Shown one piece after another: positions 61,087-64,000 of a stretch of DNA of 64,000 nt. The notes beneath the pieces were generated by a model. That model did not search any database. It was given only the letters and a program-made list of their open reading frames with translations, and was not told the origin of the DNA. Each line of letters starts with the position of its first letter. Position 1 is the stretch's first letter. The position numbers were made by a program, and so were the translations under genes. Where the stretch lies: contig JAFTSH010000001.1 of NCBI GenBank assembly GCA_017467405.1, positions 665,542-729,541 on the forward strand. The letters are read 5' to 3'. Origin of the DNA: Clostridia bacterium (lineage in GTDB: Bacteria; Bacillota; Clostridia; Oscillospirales; Acutalibacteraceae).

Positions 61087-63771
61087 TTACTTAATATAAA
61101 GAGTAACGATCTTCTTGGGTGTGAGGGTGTATACCGCTTTTCCGTCGGCATAGAACGAACGCTGTTCTTCGTCCATCTTGGTGAGATAAATCTCGCCGGG
61201 AACGGTAACACTGACATCGGTGGTTTTTTCTGAAACGTTAAGAATACGGATGATTTTTCCGGTATCGTCTTCCGAGCGCTTTGTTGCGGTTACAAGAATT
61301 CCTTCGCCTTCGATCTTGAACGGCTGCTCGTTGTCACCGATAGAAACGTTGGGATATTCGTCGGGGAAGAAGAACAACTCGTTGATCTCGGTATCCTGTA
61401 CGGCGGGTCTGCCTCCGCAGAATTTTTTGCCGTCGCAGGAATCGAATCCGTTAAGCAAAGGTGTGCGGAACTGAACAGACAGGTCGGGTATTCCGGCTTC
61501 TTCTGCTTTGCCTGAGTAGGGGAGAAGTGCAATTCGTCCGCCCATGGTACGTTTGCACTGATTTTCGGGGCATAGCCAGGCATCGGTCTTGCTTCCGATG
61601 TTGCCTCTGGCACGAAGAATCGTAAATGCGAGTGAACGTCTGTTGAGATGCTCGTATTCGTGGGCACCTTCGGTGAGAACGGCAAATCCTTTAGATCCTG
61701 CCTCAATTGCAGCAAAGGTGGAGTTAGGAAGAACTCTGGCGTGAACACCGGGGAAGAGAGCCTCTTCGCCGTGACGGACGATATCGAAGGGAATATCGGC
61801 AACGCTTTTGGCTGATGAAACGTCGGTATCAACAACGAGGCGCAGGCGATGATTTTCGGAAACGTTCGTGACCGTGTAACCTACCTCAAGCCAAGGCTGG
61901 CCTTTCTTGAGCGAAACGGTCAGAACTACGGTATTGAGGAGCTTTTCGGTGGTTCTTACGCCTGCATTATCGTCTGAAGAGGCGGGGAGCATCAGCTTGT
62001 AAGTAATATCACATGAAAAGGCGTAGTCGTTGTTCGCAGTGACGTTTACCTTGCCGGAAAGGCGCTTGGTAGTGATGGGAGCTGTATCTCCTGCGCCCTT
62101 GCGGTAGACGTATGCATCGCCGAAATCTCCGGTATCTTCAAGCCACAGGCAGTTATCGGTGTGCCTGCCGGTCTCTTTTTCGGTGAGGCTTACGCGACCC
62201 TTGGAGTCAACGGATACTGCAAGGTACTCGTTTTCCCACGAGGCGCTGTCGGCGCAAACAAGCTCCGTTTTGACCGCTTCTGCTTCGGCGCTTTTAACGA
62301 GGAAAGATTTGAAAGAATACGGAGCAATGTTTTCAACCCATACGTAAACGGTGTATTTGTCAACAATTATTGAACCGGGAAGGTTTATCGGGCTGAATAC
62401 ATCATAGTGGTAGTTGCTTTCCTTGTTGATAACTGCAAACTTTGCAGGATTACCGTCAACGTCTGTGATGCTGAGCGAATCAAGTCCTTCTTTGGGAGGC
62501 AGATAAACGTTAACTATCTCGACCGAAGAACGCGCTTTGTTTGATGTATTGGCAAAGGTGAGAACGAAATCATCGGGATTCTTACGGGCTACGGTGCTGT
62601 GGGTTGCGGCAGCGATCATGGCACGGCTTTCCATCTCTTTTGAAAACTCTGCCATCTCGGCGTAGCGGTTCTCCATATGGCTGTGAACCGCATCACAGCT
62701 GCATCCGCAGATAGAATCATGAGGATGATTAGCAATGAGGTTTTTCCAGAGATATTTCATGTGGTCAACAGGATATATCCCTTTCATACCTGAGGTTTCG
62801 AGCATCGTGTAAAGAGGCTCAAGGCAGTTTTCAAACTTGCTTTGTGTGCGCACGTTTGCAACCTTAAGGTAATGGCGTGAAGAGAAGGTGCTGGCAAGGA
62901 TCTCCCAGTCGCTTCCGCCTCTGAGCTCTCCCTTGTGCTCAGGAAGCGCTACGTCGTTATCGTCAATATACTTTGCAACGTCTCTGACGTAGTCGTCGAG
63001 ATTGTACTGGAGTATGTGTTTGCCTTCGCCGAGCTTGGGATCGATCTCTTTAATGATATCACAAAGATCGGGCTGAGGCTCGAGATGGTCAACGCCGTTT
63101 GTAAGAAGGAGATATGGAGTAAGGGCAACACCCTCAAAGATCTTTTCACAACGCTGAGCAAGCTTGAGAGCCTTCTCGGTATCGGCAGAAAAACGCTGTG
63201 CATTGTTATACCAGAAACACATATGTATCGCAAGCATACGTGTGCCGTCGGCGCCTTCCCAAATGAATTCACTGGGACGCTTTTCACGGTAAACGTTACC
63301 GTTTTCATCTTTCTTATAGATGCTGTAACCGCGTCCGAATACAAAGCCTTCCAATCCGAAGTTGTCGAGGATCTGAGGAAGCTGAGAAATGTTTCCGAAT
63401 TGATCGGGGGCGTAACCCGTCTTACCGCAGGCGCCGAACTCACGTGCAACCTCTTTTCCTTTAAGAAGATTGCGCACGGTGGCTTCACCGCTGGTAAGAT
63501 AGAAATCGTTTTGCAGATACCAAGGACCTACGACGATGCGGTGCTCCGAAATATGCTTTTTAAGGATTTCTTTGCGTCCGGGACGGATCTCAAGGTAGTC
63601 ATCAAGGACAATCGTCTGTGCATCAAGATGGAAAATATACTCAGGATTGTTCTCGAGGATAACGAGAAGGTGATCGATAAGATCAACAAGCTTGATCTTG
63701 GATTTTTCAAGCGACATATACCATTCTCTGTCCCAGTGTGTGTGCGAAATAACGCATAATACTTTGTTCAT
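61087..63771 (-). CDS. GH38 alpha-mannosidase
   Basis: 894 residues. N-terminal ISHTHWDREWYMSLE with zinc ligands H and D (about 10-14), nucleophile Asp in GYAPDQFGNISQL (about 118), then HMCFWYNNA and HPHDSICGCSCDAVH with the other zinc His, and C-terminal beta domains of GH38. It should release alpha-linked mannose from N-glycan or mannan fragments; no signal peptide is seen, so it acts in the cytoplasm on imported sugars. It is a lone gene without a transporter or regulator nearby. AT-rich upstream gap with a promoter. Confidence 0.92.
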   Translation of the reverse strand: MNKVLCVISHTHWDREWYMSLEKSKIKLVDLIDHLLVILENNPEYIFHLDAQTIVLDDYLEIRPGRKEILKKHISEHRIVVGPWYLQNDFYLTSGEATVRNLLKGKEVAREFGACGKTGYAPDQFGNISQLPQILDNFGLEGFVFGRGYSIYKKDENGNVYREKRPSEFIWEGADGTRMLAIHMCFWYNNAQRFSADTEKALKLAQRCEKIFEGVALTPYLLLTNGVDHLEPQPDLCDIIKEIDPKLGEGKHILQYNLDDYVRDVAKYIDDNDVALPEHKGELRGGSDWEILASTFSSRHYLKVANVRTQSKFENCLEPLYTMLETSGMKGIYPVDHMKYLWKNLIANHPHDSICGCSCDAVHSHMENRYAEMAEFSKEMESRAMIAAATHSTVARKNPDDFVLTFANTSNKARSSVEIVNVYLPPKEGLDSLSITDVDGNPAKFAVINKESNYHYDVFSPINLPGSIIVDKYTVYVWVENIAPYSFKSFLVKSAEAEAVKTELVCADSASWENEYLAVSVDSKGRVSLTEKETGRHTDNCLWLEDTGDFGDAYVYRKGAGDTAPITTKRLSGKVNVTANNDYAFSCDITYKLMLPASSDDNAGVRTTEKLLNTVVLTVSLKKGQPWLEVGYTVTNVSENHRLRLVVDTDVSSAKSVADIPFDIVRHGEEALFPGVHARVLPNSTFAAIEAGSKGFAVLTEGAHEYEHLNRRSLAFTILRARGNIGSKTDAWLCPENQCKRTMGGRIALLPYSGKAEEAGIPDLSVQFRTPLLNGFDSCDGKKFCGGRPAVQDTEINELFFFPDEYPNVSIGDNEQPFKIEGEGILVTATKRSEDDTGKIIRILNVSEKTTDVSVTVPGEIYLTKMDEEQRSFYADGKAVYTLTPKKIVTLYIK

Positions 63772-63808
63772 TTTGGTTGCCTCCCGTCAATTTATTTGAC
63801 TTACTGAA

Positions 63809-63836
63809 AGTATAGCAGAATTTGCGGTAAAATCAA
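63809..63836 (-). promoter_or_regulatory. Promoter of the alpha-mannosidase gene
   Basis: On the minus strand TTGATT (63836-63831) and TATACT (63814-63809), 16 bases apart. Confidence 0.55.
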
Positions 63837-63880
63837 TAATATTATTCTAAAATGAGCTATCTTTTTTTAGATATTTACTA

Positions 63881-63909
63881 TTGAAAATTCATTGTAACTG
63901 TGATATATT
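63881..63909 (+). promoter_or_regulatory. Promoter of the homoserine dehydrogenase gene
   Basis: TTGAAA (63881-63886) and TATATT (63904-63909), 17 bases apart. Confidence 0.6.
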
Positions 63910-63951
63910 TAACAATATTATGCGAATAGGTTTCAGACGGAGGGAATCAGA

Positions 63952-64000
63952 ATGTTTAATATTGCCATTATGGGCCACGGAACCGTCGGATCCGGCGTTG
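63952..64000 (+). CDS. hom: Homoserine dehydrogenase, N-terminal fragment (runs off window)
   Basis: Only 16 codons are visible: MFNIAIMGHGTVGSGV, the NAD(P)-binding start of homoserine dehydrogenases (G-x-G-x-V-G-x-G-V). GGAGGG lies before the ATG. The gene continues beyond the right edge. The call rests on this short motif and could be another oxidoreductase of the family. Confidence 0.7.
   Translation, partial: MFNIAIMGHGTVGSGV

Overview
The window comes from a spore-forming, Gram-positive-type Clostridia, probably of the Oscillospirales/Ruminococcaceae kind. This rests on gene content, not on a phylogenetic marker: spoIVA, bofA, a spoIVFA-spoIVFB-like pair and a pdaB-like deacetylase (sporulation); a dockerin protein next to a membrane-anchored cohesin; a PASTA-tailed class B penicillin-binding protein; a MurE with the DNPR signature of meso-diaminopimelate ligases; and family pairs typical of Clostridia (DUF5685-DnaJ, DUF3343-cysteine desulfurase, NfnAB). 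There is no sign of prophage, insertion sequence, plasmid, CRISPR array or tRNA. Nearly all of it is chromosomal core. TTG start codons with good ribosome binding sites are common.

Layout. 1-2.8 kb: end of a secreted dockerin protein and a cohesin protein with a C-terminal membrane anchor. 2.9-15.7 kb: division and cell wall (dcw) cluster in the order mraZ-rsmH-ftsL-pbp-murE-mraY-ftsW-murG-murA-divIB-ftsZ, with a triple MraZ operator at its head and a separate promoter for ftsZ. murD, murC, murB and ftsA are absent. 15.7-22.4 kb, minus strand: two half-size TauE/SafE permeases, a 6S RNA candidate just after a DUF1292 gene, bofA, secG, and a divergent topoisomerase IV pair. 22.5-26.5 kb: nicotinate phosphoribosyltransferase with a lipoprotein and a membrane protein, a CmpB-type membrane protein, and an RluA-type pseudouridine synthase overlapping it tail to tail. 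26.6-32.3 kb: radC, uvrB, uvrA. 32.3-38.7 kb: DUF5685-DnaJ, a membrane protein, ispF, DUF3343-desulfurase, and the c-di-AMP synthase pair cdaA-cdaR.

38.8-41 kb, minus strand: rpsF-ssb-rpsR with a consensus promoter and probable S6:S18 leader, and a RING/zinc-ribbon membrane protein. 41.1-47.9 kb: prfB without the usual frameshift, an alpha/beta hydrolase, a membrane-anchored MurF, a D-Ala-D-Ala ligase and a LysM/G5/M23 wall hydrolase. 48.1-53.7 kb: spoIVA, fhs and nfnAB. 53.7-55.6 kb: an AT-rich island with a sigma-70 family factor carrying a C-terminal extension of about 330 residues. 55.7-57.9 kb: the SpoIVFA/SpoIVFB-like pair and a membrane protein whose reading frame runs into rnpB. 57.8-60.2 kb: rnpB (minus) divergent from rpsB-tsf. 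60.2-64 kb: pdaB-like deacetylase, a GH38 alpha-mannosidase and the first codons of homoserine dehydrogenase.

Most of the genes serve one theme, building and remodelling the envelope during growth and sporulation: lipid II synthesis, septal division, wall hydrolases, spore coat assembly and sigma-K checkpoint components. The least explained items are the long sigma factor, the cohesin/dockerin pair beside dcw, the split TauE/SafE pair, the interleaved inverted repeats after the topoisomerase operon, and the DUF5685-DnaJ pair.
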